This document shows positions 33,550 through 42,841 of a stretch of DNA of 42,841 bases, piece after piece. A model generated the notes under the pieces. The model was not told the origin of the DNA, ran no database searches, and saw only the letters and a program-made list of their open reading frames with translations. The position numbers and the translations under genes are program-made. The stretch is from an uncultured Saprospiraceae bacterium (GTDB lineage Bacteria; Bacteroidota; Bacteroidia; Chitinophagales; Saprospiraceae): contig CALLFA010000067.1 of assembly GCA_937997635.1 (NCBI GenBank), forward strand, positions 1 through 42,841, given 5' to 3'. The stretch's first letter is position 1, and every line of letters begins with the position of its first letter.

Positions 33550-36500
33550 TGTTCTATTGATCTGACTTGTCCATTAAATTTGGTTAATGTAACATCAACC
33601 GCATTCTTAGGAATTGCAATATTTCTGGATGATTGTGAGAGGTATCCTGAACCCAATGCCAATTCCTTTTTAAATGGTTGACCATTCAGTGTATATGATA
33701 AGATAAAATCATCTTGTTCCGTACTAATTATAGTTCCATCACTTTCAAAAGTAAATAATTTCAGATCGCCTCTATTTTGACCAACTAAGACTGCCTCTTT
33801 GTCTTTATGAATAATTCTGACCATGGACTTTGCATTCCCTTCAGCGAGAAATCCACTGTCACGCAAGGATAAAGGTTCGAATTTTCCTCCATCGGAATTA
33901 ATTAAGACCAGACCATTTAATGCATTTTGTTTTCCAAAGAAAATTTCATTCGAATGATCGTTCCCGACTAAAACAATGTCATTCAGCCCATCATTATTTA
34001 CATCAATGATATCGCTTCCATATACTGGTGCCAACTGCGCTTCATCAGGCAACTTATGTAATGTAAACCCACGATCAGTATGTTCAAGCCACGAAGTATG
34101 GACATAATTTATTTCAAAAATATCCGCTTCTTTCACTAAGCTATCGGCAACAATATCCACTAATTGAGCCGTAGAGTATTTTTCAAAGCTTGTAAATTTT
34201 CTTCGAGTAGAATTTATTTCTTTTGTTAAATCGAGCCTTGAGACAAAAGGAAACTCCGCATACTCTCCTTCTCTATTTAAAAAATAGGCGAATGGTAGAA
34301 TATCTACTTTGCCATTGTTGTCAAAATCTTTGACATAAATACGGTATGGTGTTTCTGGCGTAATTGGATTAAATTGATTTAAGCCTCTATTGCCAAGGAC
34401 ATAATCTATATCGCCATCGTGATCAAGATCTCCAGCCGAAATGCTATTCCAAAAACCACTGATAGACTCAGTCGAACTATTGTTGTATTTTGAAAATCCA
34501 TTACCAGTATTTTCCAAAAACAATAGTTCGTCCATCTCTCTTAAAATAATTAAATCAACTTTCCCGTCATTGGTAAAGTCTGTAAATAGGGCATCGGTAA
34601 CCATGCCTATATTTTTAAGCAAGTCATTGTACGAGTCACCTGCATCTGCAAATTTGATTTGCCCACCATTCGATTCGTTTATATACAAATAAGAATCCAA
34701 CCGTTTGGGAAAATTATTTTGTTCTGCACGACCGCCTACAAAAAGATCTAAATCACCATCTTGGTCGACATCTGCTGCTTTCACACTTAATCCATTATGC
34801 AAATGAAATGGCAGAGCAGTAGGCTTATACGTAAATACACCATTTGTATTTTCAAAAATCCTGTCTTGTAAGATTGGATCTTCAGGTGCTTTTTCATAAC
34901 TACCGCTGACGATGTATAAATCTAAATCTTTATCTCCATCAGCATCGAAAAGCAAGGTGCCTAGCTCTTCCATATCTGGGTCGTTCGCCTTTAATTCGAC
35001 AATATTGAATTCCCCATCAGGCGATTGTACAAAAAACTGCCCATTTCGAAAAGTGGCACCTGACAAATAGGCATCATCCAAACCATCATTATTAATATCT
35101 CCAACTGCAAGTCCTGGACCATATTCTGATAATTTATGTGGTAATAATGGTTGATGATTATAGTCAATATAATCGTCTTCTTCATGAGTAAACTTAATTG
35201 CCTCTGACTGCTTAAATAACGCTTGGACGTTAGATTTTTCGGAGTTATTGGTTCGTGTCACTTCATTGTAATCAAACTCATATCGTCGGTTTGCAATTAA
35301 GTCATTGTGCCGACTTGTGGATCCATCTGGCCATTTGATTTGTAACTGTTTGACTGTATCTAATTCTCCTAGACCAATATGAATAAACTGTGAGTGTGTC
35401 GACAGATAACCTCTGAACGGACTGTGTTGATGTGAGATGTATTCTGCACCATTATTAATTTTCACTTCGGCTCCTAAGGCATTCACATTTTTCTCATTTC
35501 CAATTAAGCTTAGTTGGATATAATTTCCAGATTCAGTCGTCGAACTATTATTTTCATAAAGGAAAACCTCGTCATAAATATTATTCATAACGACATCCAA
35601 ATCTCCATCATTATCTAAATCAGCATAAGCCGCCCCATTAGAAAAAGACACATCATCAAAACCCCATTCGTCGGTGACATTTTCGAATCTTGAATTCCCT
35701 TGATTTCGAAACCCACAGTTTTTTGCCTTTATTGCAGGTATCATTTTGAGCATCATTTCTTTTGAAGCGAAACGTACAGCGTCGGCTTTATAGTCGATGA
35801 AGTCATGATCAGTGACATCCTTTGGGAAGCCATTAGTGATGATTATATCCTTATACCCATCGTTATCAAAATCAGCAACCAAAGGTGTCCAACTCCAATC
35901 TGTTGCAGACACCCCTGAAAACATAGACACCTCAGAAAAGATAGGCATATTGTTTTCTGGTATATTTCCTTGATTTAATTGCAAGGTATTTCTGACGTAT
36001 TGAAAAGTGTAATCGTATTTCTCGTTATTGATATACGTGATGTAATTATTGGGCCCTAATAGCTTCTTCTGTCGGTAATTATCTTCAGGCAACATGTCTA
36101 AAGCGATAATGTCTTCTAACCCATCATTGTTGATGTCTACTACATCATTGCCCATTGCTGAGTGAGAGGTGTGTTTGAAAAACGATTTAGCCTCATCTTT
36201 AAATGTGCCGTCTTGTTGGTTTATATAAAAGATATCGTTCGACAAGAAGTCGTTTGTGATGAATATGTCTTTCCAACCATCTTTATTGATGTCAACAATA
36301 TTTACACCCAAACTAAAACCCGCAACGGTAATGCCAGCTTCATCAGATACATTTGTAAAGACAGGATGGCCCAACTCTTCATTAAACTCATTTCTAAATA
36401 ATCTATCGATACGTTGATAAAATTCTTTTCGCTTTTTCTTCTTTTCAAATTGGCTTGGAAATCTGGTTTCTTGCATTTCATTAATGATGGTTATCACATC

Positions 36501-37091
36501 CAAATCACCATCATTATCATAATCAAAAAAAGCTGAATTTACTGAATAGGAATCATCATCTAATCCATACGCTGCTGCCATATCTTTGAACTGTGGTACA
36601 CCATTTTTATCTATCCCTTGATTTATGTAGACATTGTTTTTTCTTAATTCTTTGTCCTCCCAAGTATTATTACAAACATGAATATCTAATAAACCATCGG
36701 CATTGATATCCACAACAGCTATTCCTGAACTCCATTGCCCTGTTGAACTGATTCCGGCTTGATCAGTGATGTCCTTAAATTTTAAGTCTCCTTCATTTAA
36801 ATACAGTGCATTATTGACCATATTACCGCTAAAGAAAAGATCTTCCAAACCATCATTATTAAAATCACCAACGCCTACTCCTCCCCCATTATACAAATAT
36901 TCATAATCGAGAATATTCATAGAATCAGAGACAGTAATGACATTATTGAATATAATTCCAGATTGCTCAGATGATACCCTTGTAAACAAATGGCTTGAAT
37001 CTTGACAAGACGAAAACCCTATTACGACAATAGTGACTATTGACAAATAATATGACAAATGTTTAATAGCTGTATGCTTCAATAGATTCAT
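33546..37091 (-). CDS. Large VCBS/FG-GAP and ASPIC/UnbV lipoprotein (second of three)
   Basis: 1181 aa from the ATG at 37091; a TTG 12 bases earlier is less likely. Signal with lipidation at C29 (FSSC). About 14 calcium-loop repeats of the form D-x-[ND]-x-DG-x-x-D, for example GDFNNDGLEDL, VDINKDGWKDI and ADFDNDGYKDI, form N- and C-terminal propellers. Between them is an ASPIC/UnbV domain with HIGLGELDTVKQLQIKWPDG. It resembles the upstream neighbour over its whole length, so the two arose by duplication. It overlaps the upstream gene by 29 bases and the downstream one by 4. Probably an outer-membrane surface partner of the SusCD complex. Confidence 0.9.
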   Translation of the reverse strand: MNLLKHTAIKHLSYYLSIVTIVVIGFSSCQDSSHLFTRVSSEQSGIIFNNVITVSDSMNILDYEYLYNGGGVGVGDFNNDGLEDLFFSGNMVNNALYLNEGDLKFKDITDQAGISSTGQWSSGIAVVDINADGLLDIHVCNNTWEDKELRKNNVYINQGIDKNGVPQFKDMAAAYGLDDDSYSVNSAFFDYDNDGDLDVITIINEMQETRFPSQFEKKKKRKEFYQRIDRLFRNEFNEELGHPVFTNVSDEAGITVAGFSLGVNIVDINKDGWKDIFITNDFLSNDIFYINQQDGTFKDEAKSFFKHTSHSAMGNDVVDINNDGLEDIIALDMLPEDNYRQKKLLGPNNYITYINNEKYDYTFQYVRNTLQLNQGNIPENNMPIFSEVSMFSGVSATDWSWTPLVADFDNDGYKDIIITNGFPKDVTDHDFIDYKADAVRFASKEMMLKMIPAIKAKNCGFRNQGNSRFENVTDEWGFDDVSFSNGAAYADLDNDGDLDVVMNNIYDEVFLYENNSSTTESGNYIQLSLIGNEKNVNALGAEVKINNGAEYISHQHSPFRGYLSTHSQFIHIGLGELDTVKQLQIKWPDGSTSRHNDLIANRRYEFDYNEVTRTNNSEKSNVQALFKQSEAIKFTHEEDDYIDYNHQPLLPHKLSEYGPGLAVGDINNDGLDDAYLSGATFRNGQFFVQSPDGEFNIVELKANDPDMEELGTLLFDADGDKDLDLYIVSGSYEKAPEDPILQDRIFENTNGVFTYKPTALPFHLHNGLSVKAADVDQDGDLDLFVGGRAEQNNFPKRLDSYLYINESNGGQIKFADAGDSYNDLLKNIGMVTDALFTDFTNDGKVDLIILREMDELLFLENTGNGFSKYNNSSTESISGFWNSISAGDLDHDGDIDYVLGNRGLNQFNPITPETPYRIYVKDFDNNGKVDILPFAYFLNREGEYAEFPFVSRLDLTKEINSTRRKFTSFEKYSTAQLVDIVADSLVKEADIFEINYVHTSWLEHTDRGFTLHKLPDEAQLAPVYGSDIIDVNNDGLNDIVLVGNDHSNEIFFGKQNALNGLVLINSDGGKFEPLSLRDSGFLAEGNAKSMVRIIHKDKEAVLVGQNRGDLKLFTFESDGTIISTEQDDFILSYTLNGQPFKKELALGSGYLSQSSRNIAIPKNAVDVTLTKFNGQVRSIEQ

Positions 37092-40000
37092 TGTTTCTAC
37101 CAATTAATACAATTTTTTTACTGCCCAGTTCGATCGTTTTGATATCTCTTATTTCTCCTTTTGTGAATACGCCAGACTCATTACTAGGAATCGATGTAAA
37201 TTCTCCATCGCCTTTACCTTTTAAGAAAACACCAGTTGAAGAGTTTAATCTCCCAACTTCCGGTTTACAACCATACATATTACCTCCAAGGATCATATCC
37301 GGAATATCATCCGCATCAAAATCATCTACACTGATGGAAAACATTGGTGCCAGTTGAGCTTCTTGTGGTAAAGGCAATTCTTTAAACACATAAGCTCCTG
37401 TATTTAAAAACACACTAGTCTGCAACTGGTTTACATTTAATCGGATACTGTTCTCTATTTGTTCTTCTGTCAATATATCTTCCAGCTTTGCTTTTGCATA
37501 ATCTTCATTTTTCAGAATTGATTTTTTCAGAGCTGGTATTTGACCTACAAGATCCCTTTTGCCAGCAAACAATCCAGGTTCCTGATCTTCGTATGCAAAC
37601 CAATTGATGATGAATTCTGTTTTTTTATTATTATCAAAATCAGCAACGTACATACTTAAAGGTTTATCTACTGAAGCCTGTAGTTTAGAATTCGTACCCC
37701 AATTTCCAGCAACAATATCTGGCTTCCCATCCTTATTTAAATCAGCTATTTCAACCGACTGCCATAAACCATTTGAATTCTTTATAGTCCCTTTCAACTT
37801 TAATTCGCTTCCCGTATTTTCAAAAATAGTGATAGGCATCCACTCCCCAACTACGACTAATTCGTCATCACCATCCTCGTCCAAATCAACGCTTACTGCA
37901 TCTGTAACCATACCACATTGTCCCAAGGCTTGTGTACTCACATCCTGCCAGCCATTCTGTTTGGGAACAAACAGATAATTACGAGGTGGTAATCCGTAAT
38001 TCCCAGGTATTATTCTACTACCAAGAAAAAGAGCGTTCACTCCATTCCCCATGTTGACAGCCTTTATACAAGAAAAATTGCCAATCGCTTTTATGCCTTC
38101 AAAAAATATCGGTTCGAAATTACCTTGTCCATCATTGTGGTACATTTTCAATACATAATTCTCTGGGCCCTTCGACGGATCATTTCCTCCACTGCCAACC
38201 AATAAATCAAGATCAGCATCCCCATCCATGTCTATGAGCAGACCACAAACGCTTTCTGAGTTTGCATCTTTTTCAAAAGAGGCTTGTTTCTTTGCCTGCC
38301 ACTTTCCATTACTTTGGATAAACAATTGATCCGCTTGCCCTGTGGCTCCTAGCAAAATCACATCGTCTTTATTATCGCCATTGACATCGCCTGTCATTAA
38401 TTCTGGACCTTCTGTAGAAATCATGTGTGGCAATAGTGATTCAAAGTCAAAATCACTAAATACATTTTCCTTATGTATTGCATCAGTAAGAAAAAGATCA
38501 GATTCTTTCGTTAATGGTTTATCTACTGAACTTGGTGCTTTGAGTAGTTTATTTATTGCTTGGGCTTCTTTTAATACTATAGTCTTATTAACATTTACAT
38601 TGGTAAGTTCTTGCGTTTTTCCAGTTGGCCATTTGACAATAAGTTTATCAATAACATCTGCTTCACCTACACCGATTGTAAGTATTGGCTCTGTAGAACT
38701 TTGAAATCCTCTTGTTTGATAATTCTGAAAGGTAAGTGTATTCTTTGTCAACTTTAGATCTACTGTAGCTCCAATTCCGAAAGGATTTTTCTTTTCACCG
38801 ACAAACTTGAGACGCACGTAGTGATTGTTTGTTTTCTCCGAGCTTACATTTTTATACAAAGACGCGACTTGATTAACATTATTAACAATGAGGTCTAAAT
38901 CACCATCTAGGTCAAGATCAGCATAAGCAGAACCATTACTAAATCCAGGTTTTCCTAGTCCTAAATCTTGCGCCTTATTTTGAAACGTCCGATCTCGTTG
39001 ATTGACAAATGCATAATTTGACAAGGGTGTAGATGGTAGATAATCTAGAAAATCTCGAAAATCAAATCGACCTTTTTCGGATACTATTTTTTTAATAGAT
39101 TGTTCATCTTCAATAAAGTCTGAAAAGTCCATATCTGTGATGTCGTGATAAACGCCATTACTGACGAAAATATCTTTCCATCCATCATTATCAAAATCAA
39201 AAATCAATGACGCCCAACTCCAATCTGTGGAAGCAACACCTGCAAGAAAAGCAGCTTCCGTAAAGTTTGCATTTCCGTCGTTATACTGCAAACAGTTTTG
39301 GGTAAACTGATAATGATAGTCGTTTCTGAATTTGCGGTCTTGGAGATTATAGTCGTTGAATATAGTTGTTGTTTTTAACCGTTCATTTGTGGCAGGAAGC
39401 ATGTCTGTACTGAATATATCATACGCACCATCATTATCTATATCGGCGATATCCGCACCCATGCTTGCGGTAGATGTCATGGATATACGGTTAGGCAATT
39501 GTTCTTCAAATACTCCATTTCCCTTATTGAGATACAAATAGTCGCGTTCCCAAAAATCATTACTGATGTATATATCAGGAAGCATATCCGCATTTAAATC
39601 ACTAACAGAAACACCAAGGCCAAATCCTATTTCACTACCAAAAATACCAGCTTCTGCACTGACGTCTGTAAATGTGTTTCCATCATTTCTCATCAAACGA
39701 TCGCCCCCTTCTTTGTCTCTAATGTTTCTTAGATTTTTAAAATCTATACGGCTGGGATCTTTAAAACTGTTGTTTAGAATATAGGCGTCCAGATCACCAT
39801 CCTGGTCGTAATCAAAAAAAGAGGCGTGTGTTGAGAATCCTTCATCGTCAAGATTGTAAGCTTTAGCTGATTCTATAAATGTTCCGTTTTTCTGATTGAT
39901 GAACAATTCATTGGCTTTGTTTCCACCTTTAGCATCACCCGAGTTACATACATAGATATCCAACCATCCATCGCCATTTACATCTGCCATGCTCACGCCA

Positions 40001-40365
40001 GTACTCCATGACCCAGTACCACCAATTTTAGCAGTCGACGTCACGTCTTGAAATGTCAGTTCACCTTTATTGAGGTACAACTTATTCTCAGCCATATTCG
40101 CTGTCAAAAAAACATCTGGAAGTGAGTCATTATTTATATCTCCAATTGCCACTCCACCGCCATTGTAATAGTTGCGATAAGTAAGCACATTAAAATCTTC
40201 TTGATCTTCTACTTTGTTGGTAAAGTCTATCCCGCTATTCGCAGGAGATTGCTCTTGAAATAATCTTGGAAAAGGTCCTTGTTGTCCCGTACTTGAGTTT
40301 TCTTCCTGACAAGAAAAAAACAATGAAGTTAAAATACAAAATATAATTAAATAGAAATGCTTCAT
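37063..40365 (-). CDS. Large VCBS/FG-GAP and ASPIC/UnbV lipoprotein (first of three)
   Basis: 1100 aa. Signal with C19 (FFSC). About 13 Ca-loop repeats (GDINNDSLPDV, ADVNGDGWLDI, FDYDQDGDLDA and so on), with an ASPIC/UnbV domain in the middle (RGFQSSTEPILTIGVG...LIVKWPTGKTQEL). Such proteins are common beside susCD in marine Bacteroidota; none of the activity is fixed by the fold. The start codon sits immediately behind the susD terminator hairpin (see 40371-40404), so it must be expressed by readthrough or controlled by that structure. C-terminal part: ADFDNNKKTEF, DDFDADDIPDM repeats ending in a short strand IEAYSY. Confidence 0.9.
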   Translation of the reverse strand: MKHFYLIIFCILTSLFFSCQEENSSTGQQGPFPRLFQEQSPANSGIDFTNKVEDQEDFNVLTYRNYYNGGGVAIGDINNDSLPDVFLTANMAENKLYLNKGELTFQDVTSTAKIGGTGSWSTGVSMADVNGDGWLDIYVCNSGDAKGGNKANELFINQKNGTFIESAKAYNLDDEGFSTHASFFDYDQDGDLDAYILNNSFKDPSRIDFKNLRNIRDKEGGDRLMRNDGNTFTDVSAEAGIFGSEIGFGLGVSVSDLNADMLPDIYISNDFWERDYLYLNKGNGVFEEQLPNRISMTSTASMGADIADIDNDGAYDIFSTDMLPATNERLKTTTIFNDYNLQDRKFRNDYHYQFTQNCLQYNDGNANFTEAAFLAGVASTDWSWASLIFDFDNDGWKDIFVSNGVYHDITDMDFSDFIEDEQSIKKIVSEKGRFDFRDFLDYLPSTPLSNYAFVNQRDRTFQNKAQDLGLGKPGFSNGSAYADLDLDGDLDLIVNNVNQVASLYKNVSSEKTNNHYVRLKFVGEKKNPFGIGATVDLKLTKNTLTFQNYQTRGFQSSTEPILTIGVGEADVIDKLIVKWPTGKTQELTNVNVNKTIVLKEAQAINKLLKAPSSVDKPLTKESDLFLTDAIHKENVFSDFDFESLLPHMISTEGPELMTGDVNGDNKDDVILLGATGQADQLFIQSNGKWQAKKQASFEKDANSESVCGLLIDMDGDADLDLLVGSGGNDPSKGPENYVLKMYHNDGQGNFEPIFFEGIKAIGNFSCIKAVNMGNGVNALFLGSRIIPGNYGLPPRNYLFVPKQNGWQDVSTQALGQCGMVTDAVSVDLDEDGDDELVVVGEWMPITIFENTGSELKLKGTIKNSNGLWQSVEIADLNKDGKPDIVAGNWGTNSKLQASVDKPLSMYVADFDNNKKTEFIINWFAYEDQEPGLFAGKRDLVGQIPALKKSILKNEDYAKAKLEDILTEEQIENSIRLNVNQLQTSVFLNTGAYVFKELPLPQEAQLAPMFSISVDDFDADDIPDMILGGNMYGCKPEVGRLNSSTGVFLKGKGDGEFTSIPSNESGVFTKGEIRDIKTIELGSKKIVLIGRNNESIEAYSY

Positions 40366-40370
40366 ATAAA

Positions 40371-40404
40371 AAAAGAGACGAGTTAAAGATAACTCGTCTC
40401 TTTT
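40371..40404 (-). terminator. Near-perfect terminator hairpin between susD and the VCBS genes
   Basis: On the minus strand AAAAGAGACGAGTT, loop ATCTTT, AACTCGTCTCTTTT: a 14-bp perfect stem running into a T-tract. The T-tract ends only a few bases before the ATG (40365) of the first VCBS gene. Within the 61-base gap after susD there is no room for another promoter except inside or before the hairpin. Confidence 0.9.
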
Positions 40405-40426
40405 AATCTTATAATTACTAGATTAA

Positions 40427-42166
40427 TTAAAATCCAGGATTCTGTTGCAACATTGTCACTCCATCAAGTTCACTTAAATCAACTTGCACTCCAGGAAGTG
40501 GATATGCTTGGTGAATGTCAGATACTTGGAAAGCCTCACTTAAATATCTTCTTTTTGAGATATCGTCATCAGATCTTGCATTATTCTTAGCAAAGTAATC
40601 AGCCATAGTACTTTGTAAAGTACCCCATCTTCTTAAGTCATACAATCTAATTCCTTCCATTGCTAACTCAATTCTTCTCTCTAATCTAACTGCATCTCTA
40701 GCTGCACCTTGGTCAGTCCATGCATCATCATATGTAGATACTGCGTAATTAGCCCAAGTAATAGATGCATCATCTAAAGACGCTCTAATTTCAGCACCTG
40801 AACCTCCTGCACCTTGTGCACAATTTCCAGCTCTAGCTCTAACCATATTAGTCAATTCTCTAGCTCTTTCCAAATTACCTAGTTCAACTTCAGCTTCTGC
40901 TAACATCAACAGAACATCAGCATATCTGATGATGTTGTAGTTAATTGCTGAAGCTTGAGGGCCCCATGCACCTGCTGAAGAAGCAGAACTAAATGAATCG
41001 AATTGGTCAGCGTGAAACTGAGTTTTCTTAGGACTGTATGGTCCACCAAAGTTTCTGTCTCTAATCCAACCTGGGTTGTGTGCTCCATGATCATAAAAAG
41101 GAACATCATCACGACCTACTGTCCAATCCAATCTAGGATCAACATTGTAAGACTGTGCCGCAGGATTTTCTGGTAAAATACCTTCATCATCAGATAATGG
41201 TAAACCATTTGCATCTGTTTTGAATGCATCAACTAAGTCCTGTGTTGGCTGGTTAAATCCGCAACATCCAAATGGAGAACCAGAGTGAGGGAAACCTAGT
41301 CTAGTACCATAGTTTGCGTTATTTGCATTAGGATCACCATCATTTACTGAAAACTGAACTGCTAAAATTGACTCAGCATTGTTATCAAAATCAGCATCAA
41401 AGTTATCGTGGAAACAGTCAACCAAAGAATACTGGCCACTATTAACAACAACATCTAATGCAGCTTTTGCTTCTGAGAAATTACCAGCGTGCATTTGTAC
41501 TCTACCTAAATAAGCTGATGCTGAAAGTCTGTTGACTCTTCCTACTTCAGCTTGAGTTGTCGGTAAATCTGCAACCGCTGTTTGAAGATCAGCAACGATA
41601 TTTGGAATAATATCAGGCTCATTTGATTTACGGAATTCAGTATCAGCTTGAGTGAAGTAAGGAATTTGTTTGAACACTTTCCAAAGCTCAAAATGATAGT
41701 GTGCTCTAAGGAATGATCCTTCTGCGTTAATTTCTGCTTTTCTTGCAGGGTCTATCGTTTCAGAAGCATCGTTTAACGCTAGTGTTGCATTAGCTCTTGC
41801 TACTCCTTCATAACGCGACTGGAAGAAATCATCAAAAAGACCGTTTGACGGTAACCATTGATACAATTCTACTTGTGTAATATCGGCAATATCTGAGGCA
41901 TCAGAACCTTTGTGCGTGTCATCAGAGGCTACATTAGACCAGATCCAGTGACCTGCATCTCTAGCCCAAGGACCAAAGTTACCCCATTGTCCATTCCATC
42001 CATCAAGTAGAGAATAAGCAGATATCAAAGATGCTTCTATACCATCTGGTGATTCAAGTGCAGATCCGTCTAGAGCTCCTTGAGGATTCAGCTCAAGAAA
42101 ATCTTCACCACAGGCGAAAACAACTCCAAAAACGGCCACTACTAAAAATAATTTAAGTGCTTTCAT
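40427..42166 (-). CDS. RagB/SusD family nutrient-binding outer membrane lipoprotein
   Basis: 579 aa. Lipoprotein signal VFAC (C19) followed by GEDFLELNPQG, a standard SusD start. TPR-like helices (EINAEGSFLRAHYHFELWKVF, SASAYLGRVQMHAGNFSEAKAAL, about 150-250), the long loop region, and the C-terminal ERRIELAMEGIRLYDLRRWG typical of the family. It binds a glycan or other nutrient at the cell surface and hands it to the SusC channel encoded 27 bases upstream. Substrate not predictable from the sequence. It is followed by a strong terminator. Confidence 0.95.
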   Translation of the reverse strand: MKALKLFLVVAVFGVVFACGEDFLELNPQGALDGSALESPDGIEASLISAYSLLDGWNGQWGNFGPWARDAGHWIWSNVASDDTHKGSDASDIADITQVELYQWLPSNGLFDDFFQSRYEGVARANATLALNDASETIDPARKAEINAEGSFLRAHYHFELWKVFKQIPYFTQADTEFRKSNEPDIIPNIVADLQTAVADLPTTQAEVGRVNRLSASAYLGRVQMHAGNFSEAKAALDVVVNSGQYSLVDCFHDNFDADFDNNAESILAVQFSVNDGDPNANNANYGTRLGFPHSGSPFGCCGFNQPTQDLVDAFKTDANGLPLSDDEGILPENPAAQSYNVDPRLDWTVGRDDVPFYDHGAHNPGWIRDRNFGGPYSPKKTQFHADQFDSFSSASSAGAWGPQASAINYNIIRYADVLLMLAEAEVELGNLERARELTNMVRARAGNCAQGAGGSGAEIRASLDDASITWANYAVSTYDDAWTDQGAARDAVRLERRIELAMEGIRLYDLRRWGTLQSTMADYFAKNNARSDDDISKRRYLSEAFQVSDIHQAYPLPGVQVDLSELDGVTMLQQNPGF

Positions 42167-42193
42167 TTTTATTTTTTAATTACTATTTTTTAT

Positions 42194-42841
42194 TTAAAAG
42201 TCAAGGTTTATCCCAAACAATAATGTTCTATTCGAGGGATAGTTTCCTAAGTCAAGTCCTGCCTCAATATCAGCTCTTCCAAAGTTAGATAATGCTGGAT
42301 CCAATCCTGAGTAACCTGTGAAAGTTAATGGATTTTGAGCCTGAACATATAATCTTACGCTTCCTGGAAGGTTTGCTATATCACTAATTCTGTATCCTAG
42401 TTGGACACTTTCTACTCGTACATATGATGCGTCTTCAACATAGTAAGAACTAGGTCTACTGTTAAATCCTCTACCATCGTAATCAGGTGCAGGGAATACA
42501 TTACTCGTATTTCCATTTGACCATGCGTCAAATACTTCGTTTCTCACGTTTGCTTCAAACTGAGAGAAATCTGTAAATAGTCTGTTGAAATTAAAAATTT
42601 CAGATCCAAAATTTCCAAAGAAGAATGTAGAGAAATCAAAATTACCCCAGTTAAGACCAATTCTTAATCCAGCCGTTAAATCAGGGTGGTAATCTCCTAA
42701 AATTACTCTATCATCATCATTAATGGTGCCATCACCATTTGTATCTTCAAAACGCAATCTTCCAACTGCTTTACCTGGCTGCTCCACATGAGCATCAACT
42801 TCAGCTTGATTTTGGAAAATACCGTCTTGTACCAGACCAAA
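42194..42841 (-). CDS. SusC/RagA family TonB-linked outer membrane protein, C-terminal part
   Basis: The frame is open to the right edge (215 residues visible), so the gene extends beyond the window. Family signatures: VQDGIFQNQAEVDAH, then PGKAVGRLRFEDTNGDGTINDDDR, the last barrel strands, LGYRISDI, and VYVQ-like LYVQAQNPLTFTGYSGLDPALS, ending in FGINLDF. The aromatic terminus is the usual beta-barrel insertion signal. It is the channel partner of the SusD protein just downstream (27-base spacing). Promoter lies outside the window. Confidence 0.95.
   Translation of the reverse strand, partial: FGLVQDGIFQNQAEVDAHVEQPGKAVGRLRFEDTNGDGTINDDDRVILGDYHPDLTAGLRIGLNWGNFDFSTFFFGNFGSEIFNFNRLFTDFSQFEANVRNEVFDAWSNGNTSNVFPAPDYDGRGFNSRPSSYYVEDASYVRVESVQLGYRISDIANLPGSVRLYVQAQNPLTFTGYSGLDPALSNFGRADIEAGLDLGNYPSNRTLLFGINLDF

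Noticed and set aside
37604..37978. 124-codon plus-strand frame opposite the first VCBS gene (and similar frames at 38342-38704 and 34441-34692)
   Set aside because: Ser/Leu/Pro-rich shadows created by the antisense of Asp-rich calcium repeats.

Overview
The window reads as a chromosomal segment of an AT-rich Bacteroidota bacterium, most like the marine Saprospiria/Cytophagia. The evidence is a SusC/SusD pair, two further TonB-dependent receptors with N-terminal carboxypeptidase-regulatory-like domains, a DUF4249 lipoprotein, a Reg_prop/Y_Y_Y sensor kinase, large VCBS/ASPIC lipoproteins, and -7 promoter elements of the Bacteroidota form TAnnTTTG. No tRNA, rRNA, CRISPR array, integrase or transposase is visible.

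Region by region. 1-3950: the last 57 codons of a cytochrome P450, a small secreted lipoprotein, a PQQ-dependent dehydrogenase with an embedded c-type cytochrome, a GNAT acetyltransferase, and two kinds of intergenic repeat. 3950-8171: a secreted sortilin/VPS10-like beta-propeller protein and a DUF937 protein. 8416-11748: oadG-oadA-oadB, a sodium-pumping, biotin-dependent decarboxylase. 11869-15746: a fatty-acid-hydroxylase-family membrane protein fused to two CDGSH iron-sulfur motifs, a Crp-family regulator, and, divergently, a sulfotransferase overlapping a steroid 5-alpha-reductase family gene. This looks like a lipid/isoprenoid-modifying locus. 15778-18732: a TonB-dependent receptor.

18858-20180 holds three mutually homologous tiny proteins (52, about 63 and 52 aa) interleaved with a VOC/glyoxalase gene. 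I cannot match this family to anything known, and two of the three have good Bacteroidota -7 elements. 20184-24461 (minus strand) is an exported sugar-oxidation/isomerisation operon: a Hyi-like TIM barrel, a GMC flavoprotein with a probable iron-sulfur motif, a Tat-targeted gluconate-dehydrogenase-subunit-3-like partner, and a second exported TIM barrel. 24681-28139 is a one-piece periplasmic-propeller histidine kinase. 28568-32049 is a TonB receptor plus DUF4249 lipoprotein pair.

32119-42841 (minus strand) is a nutrient-uptake locus: SusC (C-terminal part only), SusD, then three overlapping VCBS/FG-GAP lipoprotein genes, the last with a heme c motif. A near-perfect rho-independent terminator sits directly against the start codon of the first VCBS gene. 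This suggests that expression of the VCBS genes depends on readthrough from susCD or on control at this hairpin.

The points most worth a second look are the tiny-protein family, the hydroxylase-CDGSH fusion with its neighbours, the terminator-on-start-codon arrangement, and the exported sugar-oxidation operon.
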